Assembly (NCBI GenBank): GCA_026692845.1
Contig: JAPLNM010000043.1
Span: 1 to 64,000 of the forward strand
Source: Planctomycetota bacterium
GTDB taxonomy: Bacteria > Planctomycetota > Planctomycetia > Pirellulales > Pirellulaceae
Direction of reading: 5' to 3'
Length of the DNA stretch: 64,000 nucleotides
Within the stretch, counting starts at the first letter, position 1. The number at the start of each line of letters is the position of its first letter. Below the pieces are notes generated by a model, which saw nothing but the letters and a program-made list of their open reading frames with translations, did not search any database and had not been told where the DNA came from. The position numbers were made by a program, and so were the translations under genes. Positions 10,901 through 25,900 of this stretch are shown in pieces.

Positions 10901-13900
10901 GGATCGTGAGAGTACTAATGATCGGCGCCCCTCCAGTGCCGTTTGCAGAACTCGCCTTCAAATCCACATTGGGGATATCAAAGAATTGCAACGTCGGGAT
11001 CGGGTTGCCGTCGATCGAACCACTGATCGTATTGGTCTTCGCCCCAGTCACCAAAACCGATTGCGTCTCGGGCAGGGTCTTGGTCGATGGTGGATTGACC
11101 TGACGTACAAAGGCGTAGCCACTGCCGTCGGTATCTTTCTTGTCATCACGTCCAAGAAGTTGTGGTGCCCCCAAGAGAGCAAAATCGCCGCTAATCGCCA
11201 CCGAGTAACCAACTTGATCACCCGCCGCAACCCCCGCTCCCGTCAAGATATGATCTTGGAGGTCTGCCGGGGTCTCGAGTGTCCATACGCCGTTATTCTT
11301 GAGTCCATAGCTGAATGCTTCGCCTTGGTTCGCACGACCCGAAACGGTCCTGCCAGGCGCACCGACGACGATCTGAACCCCATCGATAGCAACCGACGTT
11401 CCAAACCTGTCTCCGACTGCGGCACCATTCAAATAACCAAGTCGCGTTTGAATCCATGAAGTGGTTGCTGTTGGTCGATCGAAGACATAGGCCGCTCCGG
11501 TATTTGAAGCAGACCCGGGAGCTCCTACGACGACGAAATTTCCGCTCCCATCGATCGAACTTCCGAATCGATCTCCCGCCGATAGGCCGGTGGTTGCAAT
11601 CGGAATCGACACCGGCGAAACATTAGCTACACCACGTTGTGGGTTAGGCGAGAGGGAATAGACGAACACGGCTCCACGTCCTGCGGAGTCATTCGGTGCA
11701 CCGATGAAAAGGGACGTACTCTCCAAATAGACCGAGGAACCGAACTGATTGCCAGATTGAGTTGTGACGAGTCTGCTATCGAGCGACCATGCTCCTACCA
11801 GTTTCTCAAGAACATAGACGGCTGCCGAATTAACCCCTGAGGCGCCAATCGCCGCATAGTCCGAGCCGATATCTACGGAGGAACCTGCTCGCTCGCCCGC
11901 AACGGTGCCATCCAAACGCCCTCGCTCAGCCCAGGTACCGTTGAGACGTTGATAAAGGGTCGCGCCGCCACGTCCCCCGTTCTGACCTGGAGCGCCCACA
12001 ATCAATTGGTCTCCTTGAATTGCGATGCTTGCTCCAAATTCATCCCCTGTCTGGAATCCGGGAGACTCGATTTGGGCCTCAAATACCCAGTGAGGCTCTC
12101 GATTGGTTCCAACATTATTGTAGATCAGGACCGCCCCATGATTGCCATAGTCTGGCGCTGCCAGGACCGCCGTCGATCCGGAGATGGCAACGCTTTTACC
12201 TAACTTGGCCTTGGCCACCGGATCAGGGATAGTGATCAACCCATCGTTGGACGACCAACCTGGACCACGCTGCCGGAACGTGTACAGCAATTGTTGGCTT
12301 TCGGTCGACGAACTGTTGCCTACGACATAGAAACCGTCGCTAATGATCGACGCCCCGTTGCCAAATAGGCGTTCGGAGTCATTGGCTGGTACTGTTTGGT
12401 TGGAATTTAATTTGAATGGTCGGAGCTCGATGGTGTTAGAACCGTTGTATAGACTTGCCGCTCCGGCATTGTTGTAACTCCCAGTCGAGCCGATCAGCAC
12501 TACGTTACCGCGAGACTCAATCGTGTTTGTATCGCCGAAACGTCCAAAGTTTTGGGGATTTGTCGGTGTGAAGTTCTCTCGAGCGGAGACGCTCGTACCA
12601 TTATAAGTGTATGCCAGCACTCGTCCGGAATCCGTAGCGCTAGGAGAGATGGAATCGTAACGAGGCACACCAGCCAGGATCACTGAACCTGAGAACAACT
12701 TCACGTCCGTGCCAAAACTAATATCAAAGCTATTGGTAAGACTCGAACTTCGCAATGCCGTGCGAGTGATGTCATCGCCCTGTACGATCCAGTTATTGAC
12801 CGCAGCCTTTGTTAAATCGTACGTTACCAATTTTCCCTTGCCGGGCGCCCCGACGACGACCGTGTTGCCGAGAATATCGACGCTTGAGCCCCATTTGGCA
12901 TCATCAAGATTCGTATACCGTTCGTTGTACGAATACTTGGTTACCCACTTCCTTCCCTGAGCCTCCAGATTGGCAGTGCCGTCCGCAAATCCAGACCGAT
13001 ATCCGCGGATACGATGTTCTGGATAGACCGATGGATTCACAGAAACGTAGATAACCGTCCCATCGTTTCTGGTCACTTTGTAGTCGAGGATTCTGTAGTT
13101 ATAGTCGAACGAGAAATCGCCGATCAAAAACATACTATCGGTCGATACGGTTTCCCAATCACCTAAGGCACTCTGGTCAACAAATGACTGCGGAAGATCC
13201 GGTGCGTCCGGCATGAGCATGCGTGTCGGCGTCGTTCCCCATGCATTGCTAGATGTACTAAATGTATAAGTGTATGCCGCACCGCTTCTAACGATGGATA
13301 CATACTTCGATAGATCCGGCGATCCATAGGTCTGGTACCTCACAGAAGTCTCCGGTGCACCTACCACCAGCGTATTTCCGCTGATTGCCACCGACGTACC
13401 AAACTTACCACTGCCAATCAATTCAGTGATCGTGGCTGTTTGCGTAATCCAGTCGTTGCCGGATCGTCGATAGATATAGGCTTTGTTCGCACCCGGCGCA
13501 CCGATCACAATGTTGCTGCCAGAGATTTCCATGTCGGTTCCAAAGCCGGAACCTTGGGTCCACGGTGTGATTCCGTTGATTAAATTCCTGTCCAAATCGA
13601 GTGGACGCCAATAGAGTCCATCGTTTGCAAAGGCATACACGGAATTCGAACCTGGCGCACCGACAAACAAAGTTTTCGTCAATTCGTCGTAAACACTTTG
13701 CGCACCAAATTGGAGGCCAAGAGAACTCGATGCTATCGTTTCGGCATACATTGGATACTGGGTCGGTTTAGGAGGCACATCCCCCGAAATTGTAAAGGTC
13801 TGTACAGCCCCAAGGTTCGCACGCTTACTTATTGCCGTCTCGTCGAATCCAGGTATTCCGATGACGGATCTCCCCGCGCTAATTGCGACTGCCGTCCCAA

Positions 13901-16900
13901 AATAGTCGTCCCCAACTGGCCTCAAAGCTTCTAATCGTCCCGACCCAGGTCCGCCCGATGAAGTGATCCCTCCGCCAGTCGATCGAGTCCAACTTGAACG
14001 ATTGGCACCCGTTGTACCATTCCTTAATTCATAGAAGACATAGGCCGCACCCGTGTTCGTAGAATTGCCCGATCCATGGTTCGGTGCTCCCACAATCACG
14101 TACTGGTTGTCGAGTGCCACCGCTTCACCAAAACGGTCACCAGTTCGCGATTCGGTCGCCATTTCAGCTTGAGGCAATCCCCCTTCAGCCGTCAATCTAG
14201 CAGTCATGGTCCATGTCGATCCTACCAAATCGAAGACTAGCACGCGTCCTTGGCCGTCCCACAAAGGAGCACCTACGACAATGCGATTGATCTGAGACGT
14301 AACTTGAGTCCCATCATCGAGTGTGTCCGTACGGGGGATGGAAACCGCAGCGACGGAACTACCAAATCGTTCGCCCGATTGAGTCTCCGTGGGAACCAAG
14401 TTCGCCCAGAATTTAACAAAAACGCTAGAAACCGTGTAGACCGAAACCCGATCAGCGAGCGGTGAACCGATGACAGCGAAATCCGATGCCGTCGAGGATT
14501 GGCCGAAATGAACCGTTCCAAAATTGCCAGCCAACGATACCGTTCGGCTAAAGTCACCGGATCCTACTTGCTTCGACTTCAATCCCCAATGGCCGTTGTT
14601 CAAACTAAAGAAGTACGCAGCTTCTCCCGCGTCATCTCCGGCAGCTCCAGGTGCGCCTACCAAAATATCCTTGCCTCGAACGGCCACCGAAGAACCAAAA
14701 TAATGCTCCGCGATCGGAGAACTCGCGATCAGTTTCTGCGTTTCGATCCAGGGTCCGTCGGAACTGGATCTCTCAAAAACATAGGCAGCACCATAGTTGG
14801 TCTGATTTAACGTGTCCGATGTACGCGTTGGGTATGCGATCGGAACAATCGGTCCATTGGAAGTATTTGCCGCGTCTTGGGTCAACGTCAATTGAATGGC
14901 CCGAGCATTTCCGACAACACGCTTGACGTAATAGGTCAGTCCGTCTTGCAAACCAAAAGATCCGGTTAGATTGCCGCTGCGATAGACCACTGCTTGGCCT
15001 GTCGCCAGCGTTGTATCGCTTCCGAACAGGATTTGGTTGTTCTGGATAACCGATGCAGAAGGTGTGAAGGCAGTCGGCCCCAATTGGTCCGCAGCCGGAG
15101 ACGAAATGGCCAAGCTCACCGCGGCCCCGCCAGGAGTCAGTGCCAACTGAATCGCATTTGGCTTGCTTAAAACGAGCTTGACGTAGTAACGCTGGCCGTC
15201 ATGGAGTCCTATGTCTCCATACCCATCGCCCCTTGCGTAGGTGATTGGCTGATCTTCCGTGAGGTTCAGTCGAGCAGAAAAGAGAATCTCGTTACCGACG
15301 ATATTGCTCGTTGAGGGAGCGAACGAGGCGATGACATTCGCAGCAGAGGGTGCATCCCCGGGGGCACCGACCACCATGCGATTCCCGTCGATCGCTACCG
15401 AAGCGCCGAATCCCACTCCAAAGTTCAGTCCATTCTGAGCATCTCTCGGTTGCAGTCGAGCTTTCTCCATCCACTTGCTTCCATTCCATTGGTAGACGAT
15501 CGCCATGCCATCGGTCAGTTCACCTGCCGTCGCACTTTCGATCGGTGTCGCTTTGGCCCCCACCACCATCGTGAGTCCATCGTCGCTGATGGCGATTGCA
15601 CGCCCGAGCGAACGTGGATCCAACGCTGGTCGATCGACGTCGAACTGCCGCTTCTGAGTCCAGGTCACTTGACCTTCGACCGTCAGAGTATGCAATTGGA
15701 GAAGTTGTTTGGTGGTGTCTGCCAAATCCGCGCTGTCGATAACCAATGCTGCCGCTTGATCGGGCGTCACCATTTCGAAGTCCGGAAAACCATGAACGAT
15801 CAACGGCTCAATGTGGCGGAAGTTGAATGCATTGCCAGCGATGGTGACAACACCACCTCCTGGAAGCGTGCTCCTGGGGATGTATTTGGCACCGATGGCT
15901 TTTCCATCGCCTGAGATACGCAACGTGTCCCCGACTCCATTGGCGGATTGAATGCCACCATCGAGCGTGAAGGACAATTTGCTTGCGGGAACCCCCAAGA
16001 GCAGTTCCATTGCATCCGAGGAAGTCAAACTGCCCGCTTCGAATTCGTTCGCGAACTCAATGATCAAACCTGTGCCCGACGCATAGACCCGCCGACCCGC
16101 CGCATTTCCCGCGATCGACGCGATGTTTTGCCAATCGTCGGTGAAGTTTGGACCCGCCGAACTGATGCTCCGAATCTCGACCGTTCGGTTGGACGTATTG
16201 TTCCATAACCGGAACTGCCAAAGCGAATTCAGGGCGTCCCAGCGCGTTTGAATGAAGTAGTCAGAGGTCGCCTTCAATCGATGAGCCGCGTCGACATCGC
16301 TGGCCAAGAAGTTAACGGAAGAAACGGTGCGACTGAGCGCTCCGAACTTGTCGATGGTAACACCCACCACCTCTTTGAATCCATTGGGTATGGGATCCAA
16401 GGCCATGGCACCTACGATCGATTCACCTGTGGGCGCATACGCCGCACTGAATTCCAAAATCAATCCTCGATGCGAGTCGAAACGATACATCAAGCCTTGT
16501 TGTGCATCGGGTTGGCCGACGATCGGCAACCGACGGATGCTCTGCCAATTGGCGATGAGCCCATCGGGGGTATCGAGATCTGCTACGGCGATCGCCAAAC
16601 CGTTTGGATCGACAACACGGAATTGCCACTCCGAAACATTCCAACGTGTTTCCACAAAGTACTGGCCGGGAGTCAATGGACTGTAACCTACTTTGCCTGC
16701 GTCTGCGGAATCTCGAACAAAGGCAACTTTGCTTACCGTTTGGCCGATACCCCCTCGATCGATCATCGAAATGCCGTTGAAATCGACATACGTCGCGTCA
16801 TCATCGCCACCCGCATTGAACTGCAATGTGTGGCCATTGAGAAAGCGAACCCCGTTCTCGACGTTGATCGTATCCTTGCCATCTCCCGTGGCGATGGCGA

Positions 16901-19900
16901 TGTCTAGATCGTAGGGAGCGCTGACCATTTGCACGATGTCGGCAGCCGAGCCCAGAACCATCGACAGCGTCATGTTCTCGTTGGCTGTTCGATTCGACTG
17001 AGCTAGGGTCTGACGCAGGTAGACATTGATCGGGCGCGCTGCATCGTAGGCCATAGCGACCGTCATCAAACTGCGAGCCAGTGGATCATCTCCAAACACA
17101 ACGCGATACACATCCACCGAGTCGGTATTGGCATCCGGAGCTTCGGGGAATAACTCCCGGAAGGATTTTTGCGTTAGCCCCAAGTTACTACTTCGTGCGC
17201 TCGCCGAGTCGTCGATATTCACGTCGTCGGTTCCGCCTTGGCCGTTGAGGAGAACAGGGATGCCTCGAGGACTGGGGCTCGCACCAGCGAAGCTAATTTC
17301 CCCAATCTCTTGTTGGAAGCTCTCCATCGAACGGGTACCGGTCGAGCCGATGGTCTTTCCGAGGGTAATGACATCGCTGCCTGCACCCGCATTGAGGGTG
17401 AATGTGGAGCTCGCGCTGCCATCGGTACTCTGCTCGCGATGCGTCTGACGCACATCGATGGTGTTGCCTCCACTACCGCCGTTGAGCGCGACGATTTCTT
17501 GTCGTGTGAATTGAACGATCGGCACGCCCGAGCGCTTCACGGTCGTTGTATCGAGGGAATTGGCTGAATTGCCTGACACGGTCCAATCGTAATCGTTATC
17601 GACGATGAACGACTGCGGCGTCGTGGTCGATTGGTCATTGAGGAACAACGTGTTCAATCCTGATAGAACCGAACCGCCGTCGATTTGCAAAGTACCGAGC
17701 ATGCCGGCCAACCTTCCCGTCGATTCTGACCCGGAACGAGTACCTATATACGTGGTATCGTATCCGCCACCGCTTTCCAAAATAACCGTTTGACCTGAGG
17801 CCGTGCCCGGAACGTAGAAGGTATCATCGTTGGCACCGAGCTTGATCGTAACGGACGGTGTGCCGACAAATTGGATCGCTCCCGGCATACCGAGCCCGGT
17901 AACGCGATCGCTCTCCAATGTACCCACCGTCGAACGATCGTTGCCAGAATCATCGAGGACGATATTCGCCGCGCTGATTTGCAAATCGCCATCGACGAAA
18001 GACACTCGGCGATTTTGGGCGGGATGCAATCCATCGAGTGTGCTACCGACAGTCACCGTCGTGTTGGTACCTCCTTCAACCGTGGTCTTTCCGCCAAACG
18101 TGCTATCGACGTTCAATTCATTGCCGGATCCACTCAAGCGAATATTGACCTTCTCGACGGTACTCAAGATGGTTTCGGCTCCAGCCCGGTTGATAAACCG
18201 CTGGGCGTAGTAGATGGCAGCAGGCAATTCGGGGGTCAAGCTCGCGATGCGCGGCATCGCGTCGGGATAGGCATCTTCCAACAGCAAGCGATTGAGAACC
18301 GAATTTCCTGGAGGGTATTGCGAAAGCAACTGAAGTGTTTCCGGTCTCAGAACGATTCCATCAAAACGCTGAGAATCATAGCTCGATGGTCCTTTGATCA
18401 ACTCATTCAGATCCTGAGACAGCAACTCAGACGCCGAAGCGGTCACGATCGGCAGAAGCGATGCGGTCAACTTGCTCTGCAAGTCAATGGCGGTACCAGC
18501 TTGGGACTGAGATAGCTGGATCGTTGTCTCATTGACCACCTTGATGTAATACGATTGCCCCTTCGTTAATCCCAAAATCGCGGCATTGCCGCTCCCAACT
18601 TGGTAATCCACCCGTTGGCCATCCACGAAGTTGTGAGGGCCGGCAAAAACGATTTGATCGTTGTTGTTCACAATGGATGTCGGAGCGAATGCTGCAACAG
18701 CAGTCAGCGTATCGATGAGCGCATTGCTGCTGGGTGAAGTAGCCAGCGCGACCGACGTCCCATTAACAACCGTCGCCAACTCGATCCCTTGCGGTTTTCC
18801 GGCGACCCGTTTGACGTAGTAAATCTGCCCATCGGACAGGCCGATATCTGCACTCCCATTCCCTCGGCTGTAAACGACGGCTTGTCCATCGACCAGTTGA
18901 GGATCGTTTGAGAAGACGATCTGGTTGCCGACGATACTTTTCTGACCAAAGGATCGCAGTGTCGTCAACGAGTCGAGGTTGGTGGTCGCAGACCCAAGAG
19001 CAGCCAGTGAGTTGATAAAGACACTTTTGGCTGCGTTGTCTTGCGTCGATGCCAGTTGGATGGTCCGGTTATCGATCTTGATAACGTAATAGACCTCACC
19101 ATCCGTGAGTCCCCCCACGTTCGTCACAACGCCAGAACCGCTAACGTTACTTACGTTTCCTGCGTGGTAGACGACACCTTGGCCAGTCGCCAAATTGTGA
19201 TTCGTGGCGAACTTAATTTGGTTGTCGGCCACGCCGGAATTCGCATTGAACAATGCAGTCACTTGAGTGCCTAGTACATCCGACGTCGGTTGCGAAAGTG
19301 ACAATGGGATGTGAGCGGCATTCATTGCGTTGGCTAGCGTTGACGCCAACTGAATCGTGTTATCGTTGATCTTGATTACGTAGTACACACGGCCGTCCGC
19401 CAAACCTCCAAGCCGAGCGTTCCCACTTCCGAAGCGGTAAACCACCGGCTGGCCCGTCGTCAATCCATGGGGTGACGAGTACGTTAGGCTGTTATTGCTG
19501 AGAGAAGGTGTTGCGTCTTGAAGGGTGACATAACGAGAATCTAAATGAGAGAACGTGACTTGATTGCTGTTCGTTCCGATCAGTGTGCGTGGTACAGCAA
19601 TGGCTTGCCCATTCAAATTGCGATTCGCATCCAGGGTGATCGTGGATGTGCTAATCGATCGAATGAAGTACGCGGTGTCGGGATCCAAGCCGACAATGGG
19701 TGATGTCCCACCGTTGTTGACGCGGAAGACGATCTCGTCACCTACTTGGTAATCGAGCAACACATCTTTCGTGACCGACGAAAGATTCGCGCTCAAGTAC
19801 TGATCGATCTTGCGAGCAGGTTGCTGCAACTGAGACGCGAACGACTGAACATTTGCGGCGGACAACTGCGCAGCGATCAAAGATGCATCAACGAGGGTTA

Positions 19901-22900
19901 CATCTTTGATGGTGTATCCGGCCCCGAACAAATCGTTGTGCGTCGATATCAACTGGTTCTTGTTGGCATTCGAGCCGAGTCCCGTCACCGCGATGGCCGA
20001 AAGGGTGTTGGAACTCTCTGCACTCGATGCTGGGGGTGGTGCTGCAACTCCAAACACATTGAGCGTATCGTTGGCTCCATCTTCACCAAAGAAGCCCACA
20101 ATGCCGCTGATCGCACTCAGCGGATCCCCTGCATTCCCTGCATTGAGAGTGTCGTCACCCGCTCCACCAAAGACCATGACTTGGGTTCGGGCATCAGCGA
20201 CAGTGACTCGCAACGAATCATCCAGTGGACTCAGTTTGAGCAATAACGTTGTCCCGCCATTGGTGGTCGTGCTGAAATGAATATCGCCGGTGTTGCCAAG
20301 TCCCGTGACTCGATCTGTCGTAACCAACCCACCGGTCAGGGATGTCGTGCTACCCGCCGCGCTCAAGTAAATAGCGTCCTTGGCTCCGCCATTCCCTCCA
20401 TCTCCCGTTTTGATGGTTAGATCTGCCGTGATCTTCTCAAGAGTTCCACTTGACAATCGTCCAGTACCAAAGGCATAAGCCGGATCGCTACTGCTGTCGT
20501 CAAAGACTTCATTGCTGATAAAAAGAGACCGAGAGGCATTGCTAGAGATGTAATAGCGATTGGCCCCACTTCCTCCATCGATCGTCATCGCGGCTGGAAC
20601 GTTTTGGATGAAGAAGCGATCGTCACCACCGAGTCCAAACAAACCCGTGATCGACTGTATTCCGTTGGGGTTCGTCAAATCAAAATAGTCCAGATTGCTT
20701 CCACCGTAGATGGACACCGACGGTGCCGTGATGAGTCCTCGTAGCGTCAGGATTGACCCAATCGGATCGGGGTCCTTCGAGTCGGTGGCTAATTGCCCCC
20801 CTCGAATCACGACCTGACTTGGGGAAGCACTTCCCGCAGTTATGGAGGTCCCTTCCAGCAAATTGACGTTGTCCCCTGCGGAAAGGCGGACACTACCAGT
20901 GGTCGCGAGCACTCGACCGTAAGACAGGTTTGCACCAAAGAAAGTTGTGCCGCCAGTAGGCAGCCAGTTCAGATTCTCTTCGGCAAGCACCGAGTCATGA
21001 ACTGTTAATTCGACATCGCCGGTCGATGTGTTGACATCGAGAATATTGAGGGCCCCACTCATTTCCGTCAACGCGACACCAGCGTTGGCTTGCGCGACCA
21101 AGCGACCTGTGCCGGGGGCAAACGCTTCTATCTGGAATCCGTCGTTCGGACGCTGAGTTTCCCCAGCGCCGAGAATCTCAATCGGATTCCCTGCCACACC
21201 AATGCTGCTACCTGCGGATGTCACAACGAGGTCGATATTTCGACCTTGAATGTCTGTCTGAGTATCGTTCCCCGCTTCCAAAATCGATCCGGATGCAGCG
21301 AAGATCACGATGTCGGAAAGGCGCGACAGGATCTTGTCGACGCTGATCGTTCCCGTTGTCTCCGCTAGGTAAACTCCATTTTTCGCAAGAGCGATCACTC
21401 CTCCTGTCGCCTGGTTGGACGAGTTGATTTCCAAGAAGTGATTGGTTGTGCCAATCCCTCCGTCGCGAGAACTCAAGGTGATGCTGTTGCCAGTCACCCA
21501 CGGAGTTGTCCCAACCGCGCTTGCTTCGCTAGCCAAATCGTAAATCGACCCACCATCGCCAATCGTTGCAAGCGACACATTTCCAGCCGAAGAGGAAATC
21601 GTTCGAATGCGGAAATCACCGGTTCGCTCCGTAAGAGAGAGATCACCGTTGATCGTAGCCGTCAGTTCGCCATTCGATCCCATGTCAGTTCCCGATGAGA
21701 ATCCGACGCGTGGATCGGAAGCGGTGGGGTTAGCCGCAACGATCTTGATGGTTCCGTTGATCGTTCCAGCATTGAGCTGATCGAACGCAAACTTACCCTC
21801 TACCGACGTGGATTTTGAATAGTCTGGGAAGTAGCGAGCATCCCCTTGCGTCGGTCCGGTGACAGGGGTTGCAGTTACCCCATTGATAACTCGGTTGACC
21901 GAAGCCGCACTGCCTGACACAGCATCGACTTCCCGTGCAGTAGGCTGGAGCAACAAATCGATGTTCCCCTGCGTTTGAATAGTACCGCCCGCGAAAACAG
22001 GATCCGTAATCAACGCACTGCGGACTCGGCCTTGGAGGTCTAAGAACACATCGCCAATCGCATTGGCATTCAATCCGGTGTTGCCAAAGGGAAGCACTAA
22101 ATCAACATCCAGACGATTTCCGCTGGACCCGATACCAGCGCCGGTGTTGAGATCAAGCGATCTCGTCCAAACCGTGGGAACTCGTGCGGTGCCAACCCCG
22201 TTCTCAATACTCCCAGCCGCTGAGATCTTTGTGGTTCCAATCGGGTTATAAATCGAGAAGCTCTTGTCCCCACTCCCTGGGACCAGATTTGTCGACATTG
22301 CATTTAGGATGACTTTGCCATTTGCACCTTGATTCGTAATCGTGATGTCGGTCGGAGGAATCGCGGACCCCACGCCAAACGAATAGCCCGACGTATTCTC
22401 CGCGTTGAGCCTGATCGTAGGCGTCGTGTTCGGATTCACGACCAGGATGCCATTGATCAACAGATCTTTGTTGGAGTTGTTGACAATGGATACGGTTTGA
22501 AACGCGGATGCGACGCTGACGGTGCCGCCGGTTCCAGTGATTACCCCTTGCGGTGATGTTTCACCATCTTTTGATTGACTGGGGCTGGTCGTAAAGGTGA
22601 TAGCGTTTGCGGAGGATGTGTTGTTCAGAATCGGATCGACAGAAACAGTCACCCCCGAGATGGTGCTTCCTGCCCCTAATCCAGCTACCGTCACTCCGAT
22701 CGCGTCGATGATTTTGCCGTTGCGATCGATTGTCAGTTTCGGATTGGGAGCTGAGGTGATCGCAACATCCCCGTTCCAATCGATGCGACGAGCCGCATTC
22801 AGATGCCCTGTCTTGGAGCCTGCATCACCGCCACTTCCATTCTGCCATGCATACTCTCTCGCGTTGCGCTCATAGGTCGCAATGTTTTGATTCGCGTTGA

Positions 22901-25900
22901 CCGCAACTGTGGCCCCAGAAAATAACGCTCCCGATGCCGCATAAACTTGAGAAACGCTGTTGTAGTCCCCTTTCGCCTCTGCGTTAGGAATACCAACGAC
23001 TGCGTACGCGGTAGCATTCGCCGTCGATACTATGCTGACGGGGTCAATATTCGATTGAATGGTGACGTTTTCTCCAGTCACCGCCGAGTTCGACCCCAGA
23101 ACAACATCTGCCCTATTGTAAACCACAGTGAGTGCATTAGCCGTTGCTCCCGAACCGACTCCGTCCGCGCTTTCCTCGGCTGTGTTGATGAGATTCAACT
23201 TGCCGACGAGTGCCTTCACGTCGACTTGGCTACCTCGAAGCAAGGCATTGGTACCGATGGATGTATTCGTGGTCGCAGGAGTCCCATTGGATCCAACGTT
23301 CAAATTGGTCGTGATGCTTCCAACAGCGACCCCGCCTCCAGCCGTTACATTAGAAGTAACGCTGGCATCCGTCTCGCTGCTCGACGTTACGCTTAACGCC
23401 CCATTTGTTTGCACGATTGCGGAGCTACCAATGTCTACGTTCGAGGTGTAAGAGATGTTGGCTGCAATGTCGGCGCCCGCGAGAGCTACCAGTCCCCCAC
23501 CCGTACTTGCCGCACTCGCACTCGCATCGATTCGCGTCGCCGACAAGATGGTAATGCTCCCCGCGACACCGGAGTCGTTACCGGGTGAAAGAAGGGATGC
23601 GTCGGATGCAATTTGGACCGTCCCGACAGGATGCAGGTTCAATATCGAATTGGACGAACCCACCGAGATGATCCCTCCACCAACGCCTGTTGCCGAGACA
23701 TTTGCCTTTCCAGCGGACGTTGAACGGACATCGATTCCACGAATCGCAAAAAGCTTCGCCCCCTGGTCGATCACCGTTGTCACATTGGGATTCAATGACA
23801 AACTCGACGCAATCGAAGAAACTTGAACAGCCCCGCCGCTGGCTCCGCCTGCGCGAGACGTCGCGACGCCATCGGCTGCGGGTAGCGCGGTGACCCCTAC
23901 GAGAGTTGGACTCTGCGGCGCGGTTTCTCCATGGATGGCATGGATGGTCACCGTATTTCCGGCGACGATTCGCGCGCCGGGCTGAACCATGGTCTGGATG
24001 GTTGGCGAGACCGTGACGTTCGCATTGAGTACGCTCACCGACACGCCGCCACCCCCAGCCGAGTCATTGGATGAATCGGCATCCGTGCACGAATCCGCTA
24101 CGACCAGAATAGTGTTCGTCACTTGGACATTGCCGCCGAGACTCGCATTGATCGTGGGTGATACTTGAGCATCCGATTCGGCCACACCGACTTGGATCAG
24201 TCCGCCGCCAGAGGTTTGAGCACCTGCCAAACTGCGGTCGTTGGCTGTGGCTCGCACCGTGAGATTGCGAGCGCCGCTGGTGCCACCGTTGGGACCGGTG
24301 ATGTTCCCGAGCATGAGGCTCTCGGTGGTACTCGAATCGACGGCTTTGGAATTGCTGACCTGGATATTGATTCCGCCACCGCCGTTGCTTGACGTGTTCG
24401 AAACGGCAAAGTTCTTCGATGTCGCGCTGAGCGTGATGTCGCCGGTGGTGTTTGTGGTGGGCACGAAAATCGATGCTCCGTTATCGATTTTCGTCCAGGT
24501 CGTGTTGTTGGTTGTTGACAGGATATCGAGAACACTCACTGCGACACCGCCAACGCTGGCGGAAGAGCTGTTGGTGTAGGCTGTGCCGCTGGACTCTGCG
24601 AGAACATCCAAGGATCCTGCGTTGAGTTGCACGCGAGCTCCCGAGGTGACATAAGCGTTCGTTGGTTGAGCAAGAGTGACTTTGCTGGTTGCCAGGGAGA
24701 ACGAGATCGCGCCGCCACCAGCCAGCACCGTATCGGGCTTGGCTTGCGAAGTGTTCACCGCACGAACTTGAGTAGAGTTCGCTACGAGCGTGACCGAACC
24801 GCCGAGCCATGCTTTGGTTTGGCCGCTGAACGTCGCTTCGGAGACCATGGCATTGACTGCCGCCAATCCGGCAGACAGGGATTTGATCTTGGGATTGGCA
24901 ATCGCCTGAGACTCCGCCAGAACGCGAATGTCATCGCCCGCGGCAGTCACGTTAGAACCAACGATGTAGGCTTGAGTTGTGCCTCGAATACCGACCTTCG
25001 ACGAACCACCAGCACCGGAGCCACCAAGTCCGAAGGAGACGGCTCCGACGATACTTTCTGCGTTGATCGTGGGTTGACTCAACGCATGCACAAAGACATC
25101 GCCTGACCCTTTGGCTGTTACGATCGAGGAGTCGATGAATGCGCTGACATCGTTGCCGATGGAGTTATCGACCAAAACGACGCCGACGGCGAGGCTCACC
25201 AACCCGGCAGCGAGCGCGACGGAGACGACATCGGCGGAAACGTTCGATGAATCGATGGCTTCGATGGTAACACCGCCAGCCGCGTTCACGATCGAGGACA
25301 GAATCGAAGCGTTGGTGCGAGTGTTGAGATTGTTTTGCGAGGTGGTCAAAGCACCAGCGGCCGAACCGCCGATCGAGACGCTTGCGGCCGCCGCCGCGGA
25401 GGCAGTAGTGCTTTCGATCATGGCGCGTTCGGTAGCCAAGACGATAACGGCACCCGAGGTCGTCGTGACTTGATCGGCCCGGCGAATGGCGGCATCGATG
25501 GTGTTGCTGATGGTGTTGACGGCCGAAGCGAGACCGACGGCAACAGAAGCTCCCGCGACACCAAAGGAAGCCGCAACCGAGGCCGCGCCCGTTTCGGCCT
25601 TGATATACGAATCATCGTCGGCCTTCACGGTGAGCGACCCAACCGAGATCCCTTGCAACCCATCTCCTTCAATGTAGGCCAGTACATCCACGGAAATGTC
25701 GTTGGTGGACACGGCGCCTGCTCCGGCAACACCCACTCCCACGGTGCCTCCGGCGATGGCGACGGAACCGGCGACAACGAAAGATTTTATCTCTTGGTCG
25801 TTGAATGCCTGGATCGTCAAGCCCATCGCGCCGAGGATGCTCGCGTTCTTCGAGTAGGCTTGGACGGTGGAACCGGCTTGGAATCCGAGTTCGTCTTTTC

